64,000 nucleotides of DNA from Erwinia sp. S63 (GTDB lineage Bacteria > Pseudomonadota > Gammaproteobacteria > Enterobacterales > Enterobacteriaceae), in contig NZ_JACVUP010000009.1 of assembly GCF_016625195.1 (NCBI RefSeq), positions 62,001 to 126,000 of the forward strand. Direction: 5' to 3'. Below are positions 25,528 through 33,911 of this stretch, piece by piece. Under the pieces are notes generated by a model. That model was not told the DNA's origin, made no database searches, and saw only the letters and a program-made list of their open reading frames with translations. The first letter of the stretch is position 1; the number at the start of each line of letters is the position of its first letter. The translations under genes were made by a program, and so were the position numbers.

Positions 25528-26937
25528 ATGTATAATAAAACTCACCTGCAAAATCCTCAGCGCATGCGGTTAATCACTATCGTATCAACGATAGGTGGTT
25601 TGTGCTTCGGTTACGATACCGGCGTTATTTCCGGTGCGCTGATTTTCATGAAATATGACCTGAATCTGACGCCAACTCAGGAAGGTTTTATTACCTCATT
25701 CCTGCTATTCGGTGCGGCATTAGGATCATTGTGCGGCGGATATTTATCGGATAAACAGGGGAGGCGTAAAAACCTGCTATGGGTTGCCGCTATCTTTATG
25801 TTTGGCGCTTTAGGCACTGCATTTGCCTGGGATGTGCCCTCAATGATTGTGGCGCGATTTATACTGGGCCTAGCGGTGGGCTGTGCCTCCGTCACGGTAC
25901 CTATTTATATTTCCGAATTAGCCCAAGCCAACCAGCGTGAAAGATTAGTCACGGTAAACGAATTAATGATTGTGACCGGTCAATTCCTGGCGTACTCCGT
26001 CAATGCCGCAATTGTGAATCTGTATCCGGAGATGCAGCACAACTGGCGCATTATGCTGGCCATCCCCGCACTGCCCGGCGCAATGCTGTGGATTGGTATG
26101 CTGATGATGCCTGAATCACCGCGTTTCTTTATTCGTCGAGGTGAAACCGACAAAGCCGTGAAGGTGCTAAAAACATTGCGCCTTCCAGAGGAAGTAGACC
26201 GCGAGGTGAAAGAGATTCAGCAGATCGTTAAGGCTGATCAGCTGAAGTTTAATCTCTTCGCTGAGCTAAAAAATCGCTGGGTGATTCAACTGGTTTTGAT
26301 TGGTTTGATGATCGTGCTGGCAACGCGTGTGACGGGGGTCAATACCATCATGTACTACGCGCCAACCGTCCTGAAAGCAACTGGGCTCGGTGATGCGGCT
26401 GCGGTAACTGGCGCGGTGGCTAATGGCATCATATCCGTTTTGGCGACGCTACTGGGGATGGCGCTGATTGGTAAACATTCACGTCGCAGAATGTTCTTCA
26501 CCGGTCAGGCGGGTGTGACCGTCAGTCTGGTGTTGATTGGCCTGGCGTTTAAATTGTTCTTTCACACCGAAACCGTCAACGGTGTCGATACGTTGCATGC
26601 CAATTTCGCCAACGCTCCCTACGTTATTCTCGGTTTAATGCTGGTGTTCCTGGTATTTATGCAGGGCTGGATTGCCCCCGTATTCTGGCTAATGTTGGCA
26701 GAGATTTATCCTTTAAGAATGCGCGGCGTCGGTATGGGATTTGCGGTATTTGGGCTGTGGATCTTCGATTTTATTATTCAATCTATTTTCCCTTACTTAC
26801 TGAGCCACTACGGCGGCGGCATGACCTTCGGCTTCTTCGGTGTCACCAACGTTGTCATGTTAATCCTGCTGGTGAAATATCTGCCGGAAACGCGTGGCCT
26901 GAGCTTAGAACAAATTGAAAAGAAATTTCGTTTTTAA
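25528..26937 (+). CDS. MFS sugar/polyol:proton symporter (IolT/XylE-like)
   Basis: This protein of about 469 residues has 12 helices and sugar-porter signatures. They include GGLCFGYDTGVISGALIFM, GGYLSDKQGRRKNLL, RFILGLAVGCASVTVPIYISELA, PESPRFFIRRGE and a C-terminal PETRGLSLEQIEKKF. It is closest in pattern to bacterial inositol transporters of the IolT group. The start ATG at 25528 matches the family N-terminus. It is first in an operon with a Gfo/Idh/MocA dehydrogenase, an EIIA protein and an isomerase. The transported compound is probably a polyol or cyclitol; that is inference. Confidence 0.9.
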   Translation: MYNKTHLQNPQRMRLITIVSTIGGLCFGYDTGVISGALIFMKYDLNLTPTQEGFITSFLLFGAALGSLCGGYLSDKQGRRKNLLWVAAIFMFGALGTAFAWDVPSMIVARFILGLAVGCASVTVPIYISELAQANQRERLVTVNELMIVTGQFLAYSVNAAIVNLYPEMQHNWRIMLAIPALPGAMLWIGMLMMPESPRFFIRRGETDKAVKVLKTLRLPEEVDREVKEIQQIVKADQLKFNLFAELKNRWVIQLVLIGLMIVLATRVTGVNTIMYYAPTVLKATGLGDAAAVTGAVANGIISVLATLLGMALIGKHSRRRMFFTGQAGVTVSLVLIGLAFKLFFHTETVNGVDTLHANFANAPYVILGLMLVFLVFMQGWIAPVFWLMLAEIYPLRMRGVGMGFAVFGLWIFDFIIQSIFPYLLSHYGGGMTFGFFGVTNVVMLILLVKYLPETRGLSLEQIEKKFRF

Positions 26938-26952
26938 CCTGAGGATTAATAA

Positions 26953-27963
26953 ATGACAGTCAAAATTGGCTTAATTGGTCTGGGCATGATCGGCCGGGAC
27001 CATCTGAAACGCTTCCACCATGTTATTTCTGGCGCGCAAGTCACTGCAGTTTGCGATATTAACCACGCTGCGGCAGATGCGGTTGCCAGTGAATACGGTG
27101 CCACCGCCTTTTATGATGCAGAGGAGATGATTCATTCCGAATTAGTCGATGCAGTGTTTATCTGCTCGATTGGACCGGTACACAAAGCACAAATATTGGC
27201 GGCCTTTAACGCGGGCAAACCGGTATTTTGTGAAAAGCCGCTGACGCCCACGGCCGATGAATCCAAAGAAATTATCGATGCAGAAGTAAAGGCGGGTAAA
27301 CGTCTATTGCAACTGGGCTTTATGCGCCGTTTTGATCCCGGTTATCAGGCGCTGAAGCAGTCGATTGAAGGGGGCGAGTTGGGTGACATTATGTTGATTC
27401 ACTGCGCTCACCGTAATCCCTCCGTGCCAGAGAGTTACACGCTGGAGATGGCGGTCAATGACTCAGCGACGCATGAAATCGACATCATCCGTTATCTGCT
27501 GAATGAGAACATCACTTCAGTACGCGTGGATAGACCGCGCAAGAAAACCAGCCGCGCACTGCCGCACTTGCAGGATCCCTTAATCGTGATCTTCGAGACC
27601 GAATCTGGCGTGCGCATTGACGACGAGTTGTTTGTGAACTGCCACTACGGCTATGACATCCGCTGTGAAGTGATTGGTGAGAATGCCATTGTGGCCCTGA
27701 CAGAACAGCAGTTTATCAGCACGCGTTCGCTCAACGGTAATGCGCATCACATCGCGCAATCCTGCATGGAACGTTTTGCGACCGCTTACGATCGTGAAGT
27801 GCAGCACTTCGTTGATAGCGTGCGTGACAAACGCGAAATGAGCGGTCCTTCCTCCTGGGATGGTTACGTGGTGGCGCTGGTGTGTGATGCCGGACTGGCC
27901 TCACTGCAAGATGGCGAAAAACATCAGGTGGTGATCCCAGAACAACCAGCGCTTTATCGTTAA
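26953..27963 (+). CDS. Gfo/Idh/MocA-family dehydrogenase, inositol 2-dehydrogenase-like
   Basis: This 336-residue NAD(P)-dependent enzyme has an N-terminal Rossmann fold (IGLIGLGMIGRDHLKRF) and the catalytic-lysine motif CEKPLTP near residue 95. GFMRRFDPGYQALK is typical of IolG-type inositol dehydrogenases, and the substrate-site segment HEID lies near residue 176. It would oxidise a cyclitol or sugar to a keto compound. It follows the transporter by 15 nt. IolE, IolD, IolC and IolA are absent, so a full myo-inositol pathway is not encoded here. Another polyol, or inositol isomer interconversion, is equally possible. Confidence 0.85.
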   Translation: MTVKIGLIGLGMIGRDHLKRFHHVISGAQVTAVCDINHAAADAVASEYGATAFYDAEEMIHSELVDAVFICSIGPVHKAQILAAFNAGKPVFCEKPLTPTADESKEIIDAEVKAGKRLLQLGFMRRFDPGYQALKQSIEGGELGDIMLIHCAHRNPSVPESYTLEMAVNDSATHEIDIIRYLLNENITSVRVDRPRKKTSRALPHLQDPLIVIFETESGVRIDDELFVNCHYGYDIRCEVIGENAIVALTEQQFISTRSLNGNAHHIAQSCMERFATAYDREVQHFVDSVRDKREMSGPSSWDGYVVALVCDAGLASLQDGEKHQVVIPEQPALYR

Positions 27964-27998
27964 TAGCCGGACGTCTCGCGATACGTGAGGAGTTAAAT

Positions 27999-28427
27999 AT
28001 GTTGAAACTGACGGATGATGCGCTGCATTTGCAATGTCGGGCAGCCAATAAAAATCAAGCGATTGAAATAGCCGCAAATGCATTAGAAAAGGCGGGCTAC
28101 GTTAAACCCGGTTTTCTTAACGGTATGTTGGCACGCGAGAAGAACGTTTCCACCTATATCGGTGCAGGCATTGCCTTTCCACACTGTGCGAAAGAGAACC
28201 TTGATCTGGTAATAAAAACCGGTGTTCAGGTTTTCCAGTTTCCCCATGGCGTGAGCTGGGGAGGGGGCAAAGTGGTCTTTGTCGTGGTCGCGGTCGCAGC
28301 AACTGAAAATGAACATATTTCGGTGCTGGCGAATATTGCCGATCTGTTAGGCGATGAAGTGAAAACCACCTTATTAGCCAACGCAAAAACCAAACAAGAA
28401 TTTATCGAACAGTTCGAGAAAGCGTAA
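27999..28427 (+). CDS. Stand-alone PTS EIIA protein of the mannitol/fructose family
   Basis: This 142-residue protein is a single EIIA-2 domain. It contains STYIGAGIAFPHCAKEN with the phosphorylated His62, and HISVLANIADLLGDE later, as in the mannitol-type EIIA. No EIIB or EIIC gene is present in this operon, where import is by an MFS symporter, so it cannot form a normal PTS permease locally. It may regulate the neighbouring transporter or enzymes according to PTS phosphorylation state. It lies 35 nt after the dehydrogenase and 28 nt before the isomerase gene. Confidence 0.85.
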   Translation: MLKLTDDALHLQCRAANKNQAIEIAANALEKAGYVKPGFLNGMLAREKNVSTYIGAGIAFPHCAKENLDLVIKTGVQVFQFPHGVSWGGGKVVFVVVAVAATENEHISVLANIADLLGDEVKTTLLANAKTKQEFIEQFEKA

Positions 28428-28455
28428 TTAACGCTCCAGATAAAAGGATTAAATA

Positions 28456-29397
28456 ATGAAACTTGCATTATGTACTGACGTTCTGGCGGATTTACCCTTC
28501 GCGGCGATGCTGGATAAAGTCAAAAGTTATGGCATCAACGGCGTGGAAATGACTGCAGGTGGATGGTCTCCGTGTCCACATGTGAAAACGGAAGCACTAT
28601 TGTCATCACCAGAAAAGCTGGAAAAGTTTAAACAAGAGTTGGCGGAACGTGAGATGCGCATCGTCGCGCTTAACTGTTCAGGCAACCCGTTAGCGCCAGG
28701 TGAACTAGGTGAGACGCACACTAAAAGCAGTTATCGTGCGGTAGAACTGGCGGGCAAGCTGGGCGTGAAAAAGATTGTGATGATGAGTGGATTGCCGGGG
28801 GGAGGGCCAGAGGATCGTGTGCCGAACTGGATCACCTCGACTATCTCATGGCCGGATTATATGCCAGGGGTGATCGACTATCAGTGGAACGAAGTGGCGA
28901 TTCCATGGTGGAAGAAGTTCGTCCAGCACGCTAAACAGCATGGCGTTGAGCAGATCGCCATCGAAGAGTTCCCGAGCCAGTTGGTCTATAACCCGTCCAC
29001 GCTGCTGCGCTTGCGTCACGAAGTGGATGACATGATCGGCATGAACCTCGATCCTTCGCACCTGATTGCGATGGGCGCCGATCCGATTGCTGCGGCACGT
29101 AAGCTGGAAGGCGCAGTGTTCCACGTACACGGCAAAGATGCCCGTATTGAGCGCGGGCTGGCAGATATCGATGGGTTGATGGAGTATCAGCCGGTGACTC
29201 ACACCAAAACGCGCACCTGGAACTATGTCGCGGTGGGGTGCGGGCAAGATCTGAAATGGTGGAAAGAGTTCTTCTCTGTGCTGCGCATGACGGGCTACAA
29301 CGGTGATGTGTCGCTGGAGATGGAAGATCTCACCATGAGCGTGGAGGCTGGTCTGCAGACTTCCATTGATGCGCTGAACGCAACGCTGAGCCAGTAA
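28456..29397 (+). CDS. Sugar phosphate isomerase/epimerase-family TIM-barrel protein
   Basis: This 313-residue protein has the AP-endonuclease-2/xylose-isomerase-like barrel. Metal ligands are visible as Glu in AIEEFPSQ, Asp and His in NLDPSHL, His in FHVHGKDA and Glu in SLEMED. Relatives include IolE, IolI, hydroxypyruvate isomerase and ketose 3-epimerases. It is the last gene of the operon and ends before a strong terminator. Its substrate is probably the keto product of the dehydrogenase encoded two genes upstream; that is inference. Confidence 0.85.
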   Translation: MKLALCTDVLADLPFAAMLDKVKSYGINGVEMTAGGWSPCPHVKTEALLSSPEKLEKFKQELAEREMRIVALNCSGNPLAPGELGETHTKSSYRAVELAGKLGVKKIVMMSGLPGGGPEDRVPNWITSTISWPDYMPGVIDYQWNEVAIPWWKKFVQHAKQHGVEQIAIEEFPSQLVYNPSTLLRLRHEVDDMIGMNLDPSHLIAMGADPIAAARKLEGAVFHVHGKDARIERGLADIDGLMEYQPVTHTKTRTWNYVAVGCGQDLKWWKEFFSVLRMTGYNGDVSLEMEDLTMSVEAGLQTSIDALNATLSQ

Positions 29398-29415
29398 GTT
29401 TTTATCAAATCAAGG

Positions 29416-29446
29416 CCGCTGTCTCATAGAGATGGCGGTTTTTTTT
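29416..29446 (+). terminator. Intrinsic terminator of the polyol/inositol-like operon
   Basis: A 10-bp stem including two G-U pairs (CCGCTGTCTC / GAGATGGCGG) with a 3-nt loop is followed by eight T. Confidence 0.92.
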
Positions 29447-29643
29447 AAGTTCGCTCTTACACTCCAACCCTGCCTCAATCGCTATTTGTTAAAGATTTAC
29501 TGCGACTTACATCACTCAAAATGATTACATCACCATTTTCTCTGCCCAATCCCACTCATTTTTGATTCGAAAACATCATTACGTATGGATTTTGTTTAGG
29601 ATCTATTTATTATATTAAAAACCCGTGCGTTTCTAAGGTATCT

Positions 29644-29673
29644 GATTAACGTTGCGTTGCGTGATTGTTAATC
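29644..29673. promoter_or_regulatory. Candidate operator upstream of the first dehydrogenase set
   Basis: A perfect 7-bp inverted repeat (GATTAAC / GTTAATC) with a 16-bp spacer lies about 90 nt before the first gene, in an otherwise featureless AT-rich 366-bp region (29398-29763). Nothing identifies the protein that might bind it. Confidence 0.35.
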
Positions 29674-29763
29674 GGCGGGTGTTTTACGTTATATCAATCA
29701 ATTAGATATTTTTTTCCTCCGCTAGCGGGGGATTTTGAGCGTGTCACTAACCAGGGATACACC

Positions 29764-30303
29764 ATGAGTACTTCGCAAGACCTGCCACTCGGTGAGGTCC
29801 AGTTGTCACGTCGGAGAGTGTTACTTTCCGGCGTCGTGATCGTGGCTGGCGGCCTGATCACCTCGGCGCTTCCGCGCCTGGCGTTTGCAGACTCGTCAAA
29901 AAATTTCATTCCTTTCATGCAGATATCTCGTCTTCTGGTCAACCATAAGTTAGATGATGCGGTGGGGCAGCGCATGCTTGCGTTGTTAGAACTTGAACAG
30001 CCCGACTTGATGGCAAATCTCAATCATCTGCTGGCAATTGCCAAAGCTAATAAGGCGCAGATCGTTGAAGATTTCTTCCCGGCGATTCCGCAAGGCGAAT
30101 TGCAGGCGTTGGCACACAAGATCATCTTTGGCTGGTACACCGGCTGCCTCGAACCCAAGCGTTCGGCAAAAGCGTTCGCTTACGAGCAGGCGCTCACCTG
30201 GCAGACCACGTTAGACACCATCACGATCCCGTCTTACGGCATTAGTGGGCCTAACAACTGGCAGCGTGCTAACACACCGGTTCTTCCCGTACCGCAATTC
30301 TGA
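29764..30303 (+). CDS. Small (Tat-exported) subunit of FAD dehydrogenase complex, set 1
   Basis: This protein of about 179 residues matches the small subunits of gluconate 2-dehydrogenase, ketogluconate dehydrogenase and sorbitol dehydrogenase complexes. The N-terminus has a twin-arginine signal (LSRRRVLLSG, then a hydrophobic stretch ending LAFA). It probably carries the folded flavoprotein, which has no signal of its own, across the membrane as a hitchhiker. The body contains FMQISRLLVNHKLDDAVGQRML and HKIIFGWYTG, both also seen in the set 2 paralogue. The ATG at 29764 is preferred over a longer frame from 29665. The large subunit follows after 20 nt. Confidence 0.85.
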   Translation: MSTSQDLPLGEVQLSRRRVLLSGVVIVAGGLITSALPRLAFADSSKNFIPFMQISRLLVNHKLDDAVGQRMLALLELEQPDLMANLNHLLAIAKANKAQIVEDFFPAIPQGELQALAHKIIFGWYTGCLEPKRSAKAFAYEQALTWQTTLDTITIPSYGISGPNNWQRANTPVLPVPQF

Positions 30304-30323
30304 CCACTAAAAGAAGACAAAAC

Positions 30324-31952
30324 ATGGCAGCTCCTTCTCAGTCACCTGTGGTGATCGTTGGCACCGGCGTGGTCGGTGTGGTGATCGCTGAGCAACTGCT
30401 TGATGCCGGTATTCCGGTGTTGATGCTGGAAGCCGGTCCGCGCGTATCGCGTGCCGAAATCGTAGAAAATTATCGCAACCTGCCGCTGGCAGCCAAAGGC
30501 AACCCGATTGAGTGCTACCCGTCACGGGATTGGGCTCCGCACCCGGAGCCAGCAGGCGCGGGTAAGGGCTATCTGCAATTAAGCGGTGAAGATTCTTATG
30601 CGCAAAGCTACGTGCGCTATGCCGGTGGTTCGACCTGGCACTGGGCCGGTACTTGCTGGCGCTTAACCCCAGCGGATATGCAGCTGCATTCGCGTTATGG
30701 CGTGGGGCGTGACTGGGCGTTTGATTACGCAACGCTGGAACCTTATTACGCGCGCGCAGAATACAAACTAGGCATTTGCGGACCAGACGATCCGGCTCTG
30801 CAATGGCCACCGCTGCGATCCAAGCCTTATCCAATGCCAGCGTTGCCGTTTGGTCCAGGTGAAGCCCGCTTTACCGAAGTGGTACGCGAAAAACTGGGGT
30901 TGCACAACATTCCTACCGCACAGGCGCGCAACAGCGGCATGTCCTATGACGATCGTCCAGCCTGCTGTGCCAATAACAACTGCGTGCCGGTGTGTCCGGT
31001 CGGTGCCAAGTACGACGGTGCGACCGCGCTGTCACGCCTCGAAGCCAAAGGCGCCACCATCCTCGATAACGCGGTGGTGTGGCGTATTGAAACCAACGCC
31101 AGCAATCGCATCGAAGCGGTGCATTATTACGACCAGCACAAGCAAACGCATCGCGTCAGCGGCAAGTTGTTCATCATCGCCTGTAACGGACTGGAGACGC
31201 CGAAACTGCTGCTGATGTCAGCTGACTCGCGCAATCCAAACGGCATTGCCAATAGCTCCGATCAGGTTGGTCGCAACATGATGGACCATCCACAAATCAC
31301 CATGACCGTGACGCTGGATGAGCCGTATTGGGCGGGCGTGGGACCGGTGGTGAACAGCGGTATTATGGAAACCTCGCAGGGAGATTTCCGTTCTGAGCAC
31401 GCTGGCGCTTACTTCCGCTTCAACAACTTTGCGCGTAACCGCTTCGTAACGTTCGGTGCGCTGGAGAAAGGGCTGGTGGGCAAAGCATTGGATGAAGAGA
31501 TCCGCCGCATGACTGCCTGCACCGCTGATATCGTGCTGGCGCATGAGATTCTGCCGGATGCCAATAACCGCCTGACACTCAGTGATAAGAAGGATTGGCT
31601 CGGACTGCCAAAACCTGCCATTCATTACGATGTCGGTGACTATGTGCGCCGCTCCTACCAGAACTACTCCAAGCCAATTGCCGACAAGATTGCCGAAGCG
31701 ATGGGGGCGATCGATAAGAAGTTCTCGAAACAATATAACCAGAGCAAGCACATCATGGGCGGCACCATTATGGGTAACGATCCGGCCAACTCGGTGGTGG
31801 ATAACGAGTGCCGTGCCCACGATCATCGCAACCTGTTCCTGCCGGGCGGTGGCGCCATGGCGAGTACCGCGTGTGGCAACAGCACCTTAACCATGGTGGC
31901 GCTGGCATTCAAAGCGGCGGATGCCATCGTTAAACAGGCTCAGGAGGCGTAA
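30324..31952 (+). CDS. GMC-family FAD dehydrogenase large subunit with Fe-S-type cysteine motif, set 1
   Basis: This 542-residue flavoprotein has the FAD-binding start VVIVGTGVVGVVIAEQLLDAG, then GGSTWHWAG. A CC-x4-C-x3-C motif (Cys214, 215, 220, 224) corresponds to the 3Fe-4S ligands of fructose and FAD-glucose dehydrogenases. The C-terminal GMC region includes KHIMGGTIMG and GNSTLTMVALAFKAADAI. It would oxidise a sugar acid or polyol in the periplasm and pass electrons through the cluster to the cytochrome subunit. At 542 residues it is nearer in size to 2-ketogluconate or sorbitol dehydrogenase than to the longer gluconate dehydrogenase (about 615). The substrate cannot be assigned. The cytochrome gene follows after 2 nt. 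Confidence 0.87.
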   Translation: MAAPSQSPVVIVGTGVVGVVIAEQLLDAGIPVLMLEAGPRVSRAEIVENYRNLPLAAKGNPIECYPSRDWAPHPEPAGAGKGYLQLSGEDSYAQSYVRYAGGSTWHWAGTCWRLTPADMQLHSRYGVGRDWAFDYATLEPYYARAEYKLGICGPDDPALQWPPLRSKPYPMPALPFGPGEARFTEVVREKLGLHNIPTAQARNSGMSYDDRPACCANNNCVPVCPVGAKYDGATALSRLEAKGATILDNAVVWRIETNASNRIEAVHYYDQHKQTHRVSGKLFIIACNGLETPKLLLMSADSRNPNGIANSSDQVGRNMMDHPQITMTVTLDEPYWAGVGPVVNSGIMETSQGDFRSEHAGAYFRFNNFARNRFVTFGALEKGLVGKALDEEIRRMTACTADIVLAHEILPDANNRLTLSDKKDWLGLPKPAIHYDVGDYVRRSYQNYSKPIADKIAEAMGAIDKKFSKQYNQSKHIMGGTIMGNDPANSVVDNECRAHDHRNLFLPGGGAMASTACGNSTLTMVALAFKAADAIVKQAQEA

Positions 31953-31954
31953 TC

Positions 31955-33334
31955 ATGTTGAAACTAAAACAGATCGCGCTGGTTCTGGCACTGGCGAGCG
32001 GTGCAGCGCAGGCGGCGGACGATGCGCTGGTGAAGAAGGGCGAGTATCTGGCGGTGGCCTCGGATTGTACTGCCTGTCATACCGCTGAACACGGTAAACC
32101 CTTCGCCGGTGGCAAAGCGATTGAATCACCGGTGGGTGAAATCATCGCCACTAACATTACGCCGTCGAAGGTCGCAGGCATTGGCAACTACAGTGAGCAG
32201 CAATTTGCTGATGCGCTGCGTAAAGGTGTGCGTGCCGATGGCGCCAATCTTTATCCGGCGATGCCTTACACCGCGTATGCCACCTTAACGGATGAGGATG
32301 TGCACGCGCTGTACGCCTACTTCATGTCTGGCGTGCAGCCGGTGGATAACACCACGGAAGAGACCCAGCTGCCGTTCCCGTTGAATCTGCGTTTTTCGAT
32401 GATGTTCTGGAACGCGCTGTTCCTGAAAGCGCCGGGATACACAGCGGACACAACAAAGTCTGACAGCTGGAATCGCGGACGCTATTTGGTGGATGGCGCA
32501 GCGCACTGTAGCACTTGCCACACGCCACGCGGGTTCCTGATGCAGGAGAAAGAGGGTGATGCCTTCACTGGTGCGCAGGTCGGCCCATGGTTCGCGCCGA
32601 ATATCACCGCCAACGCGGTGAGTGGTATTGGCCAGTGGTCGCAACAGGACCTGATTACCTACCTGAAAACTGGCCGTCTGGCAGGAAAAGCGCAGGCCGC
32701 TGGCAGCATGGCGGAGGCGATTACCCACAGCTTCCAGCACTTGTCGGATGCCGATCTGGCCGCCATTGCCGAATACATGGGCAGCGTGACGGATAAAGAT
32801 GCACCTGCAAGCGGCGCTTCCCGCTTCGAACAGGGGAAAGCAGCTGAAAATCTGGTGGCGTTCCGGGGTGATGCATTTAACGCGCCCACCAGCGATGAAG
32901 GTGCTCGCCTGTTCTCAGGCAATTGCGCGTCGTGTCACGGCAGCAGCGGCCAGGGAACCAAAGACGCGTTTTATCCGAGCCTATTCCATAATAGTGCTAC
33001 AGCAGAGCGTAATCCGTCGAACCTGATTGCCACCATTCTTTACGGCGTCCAGCGTCATACCGCCGAAGGTGATGTGTTTATGCCGCCGTTTGGTTCGCAG
33101 CCGAATGCACTGAATCAGCTTGATGATCAGCAAGTTGCCACGCTGTCGAACTGGATCTTGCATCACTACGGCAATGTTGAAGCGACCGTCTCACCTGATC
33201 AGGTGGCGGAGATCCGCCGTGGTGGACCGTCATCACCACTGGTGATGCTGGCGCAGGTCGGGGTGGGCGTCGGTGCCTTGGTGGTGATTGCACTGCTGGT
33301 GTGGTGGCTGATGCGCCGCAGACATAAAAAATAG
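31955..33334 (+). CDS. Membrane-anchored triheme cytochrome c subunit, set 1
   Basis: This 459-residue protein has a signal peptide (residues 1-20, AAQA) and three CxxCH heme c sites: CTACH (Cys38-His42), CSTCH in the middle and CASCH in the last third. A C-terminal membrane helix (GVGVGALVVIALLVWWLM) is followed by the basic tail RRRHKK. It takes electrons from the flavoprotein and passes them to ubiquinone or a terminal oxidase. It is the third gene of set 1, and the segments around each heme match the set 2 paralogue closely. Confidence 0.9.
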   Translation: MLKLKQIALVLALASGAAQAADDALVKKGEYLAVASDCTACHTAEHGKPFAGGKAIESPVGEIIATNITPSKVAGIGNYSEQQFADALRKGVRADGANLYPAMPYTAYATLTDEDVHALYAYFMSGVQPVDNTTEETQLPFPLNLRFSMMFWNALFLKAPGYTADTTKSDSWNRGRYLVDGAAHCSTCHTPRGFLMQEKEGDAFTGAQVGPWFAPNITANAVSGIGQWSQQDLITYLKTGRLAGKAQAAGSMAEAITHSFQHLSDADLAAIAEYMGSVTDKDAPASGASRFEQGKAAENLVAFRGDAFNAPTSDEGARLFSGNCASCHGSSGQGTKDAFYPSLFHNSATAERNPSNLIATILYGVQRHTAEGDVFMPPFGSQPNALNQLDDQQVATLSNWILHHYGNVEATVSPDQVAEIRRGGPSSPLVMLAQVGVGVGALVVIALLVWWLMRRRHKK

Positions 33335-33349
33335 ATTTGATTTTATTCT

Positions 33350-33377
33350 GTCGCCTGTGATGGCAGGCGACGTTTTT
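33350..33377 (+). terminator. Intrinsic terminator between the two dehydrogenase sets
   Basis: A perfect 8-bp stem (GTCGCCTG / CAGGCGAC) with a 6-nt loop is followed by G and five T. It ends only 13 nt before the set 2 start codon, leaving almost no room for a separate promoter, so set 2 depends on read-through or on a promoter inside set 1. Confidence 0.85.
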
Positions 33378-33390
33378 ACTGGAAGACACT

Positions 33391-33891
33391 ATGAAGCACT
33401 ACTCACGCCGCCGCGTGTTGAAGATGGTCGGGCTGGTGACGATTGCCAGCGCCGCAGGCCAGCTTTTGCCGTTGCCGCGCCTTAACGCAGCCCAGTCACC
33501 GACCAATGTGGCTGGGCTGGATGATTTTATGCAGATTTCACACCTGCTGACGCAACAAGAATCCCTGAACGCCACCGTTGGGCGTGCGCTGCTTTTGGCC
33601 CTGAGTCAAACGCAGAAAGGTTTTCTCCCTGCGCTGGCACAGTTGAAGGCGCTACTGCAAAACCAGCCAGAACTGCTGCAGCAAGATCACCTGGCGTTTG
33701 CCTCGGATGCGGATAGCGAAAAGTTATCCAAAGCGATACTCGGTGGTTGGTACAACGGTATGGTCGGCAAGGGCAATCACGCGCTGTATGTCACCTACGT
33801 GAACACGCTCGCCAATCTGCTGGTGGATGACAAATTAGTGCCGCCGAGTTTCTCCTACGGCAAATGTGGTAGCTGGGCGCAACAGCCCTGA
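33391..33891 (+). CDS. Small (Tat-exported) subunit of FAD dehydrogenase complex, set 2
   Basis: This 166-residue protein is the paralogue of the set 1 small subunit. It has a twin-arginine signal (YSRRRVLKMVG), then FMQISHLLTQQESLNATVGRALL and KAILGGWYNGMVG. It should carry the set 2 flavoprotein to the periplasm. A GGAAG site lies 6-7 nt before the ATG, immediately after the terminator hairpin. The large subunit starts 20 nt after its stop, the same spacing as in set 1. Confidence 0.83.
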   Translation: MKHYSRRRVLKMVGLVTIASAAGQLLPLPRLNAAQSPTNVAGLDDFMQISHLLTQQESLNATVGRALLLALSQTQKGFLPALAQLKALLQNQPELLQQDHLAFASDADSEKLSKAILGGWYNGMVGKGNHALYVTYVNTLANLLVDDKLVPPSFSYGKCGSWAQQP

Positions 33892-33911
33892 TTTAGAAGA
33901 GTAATGTCGTT

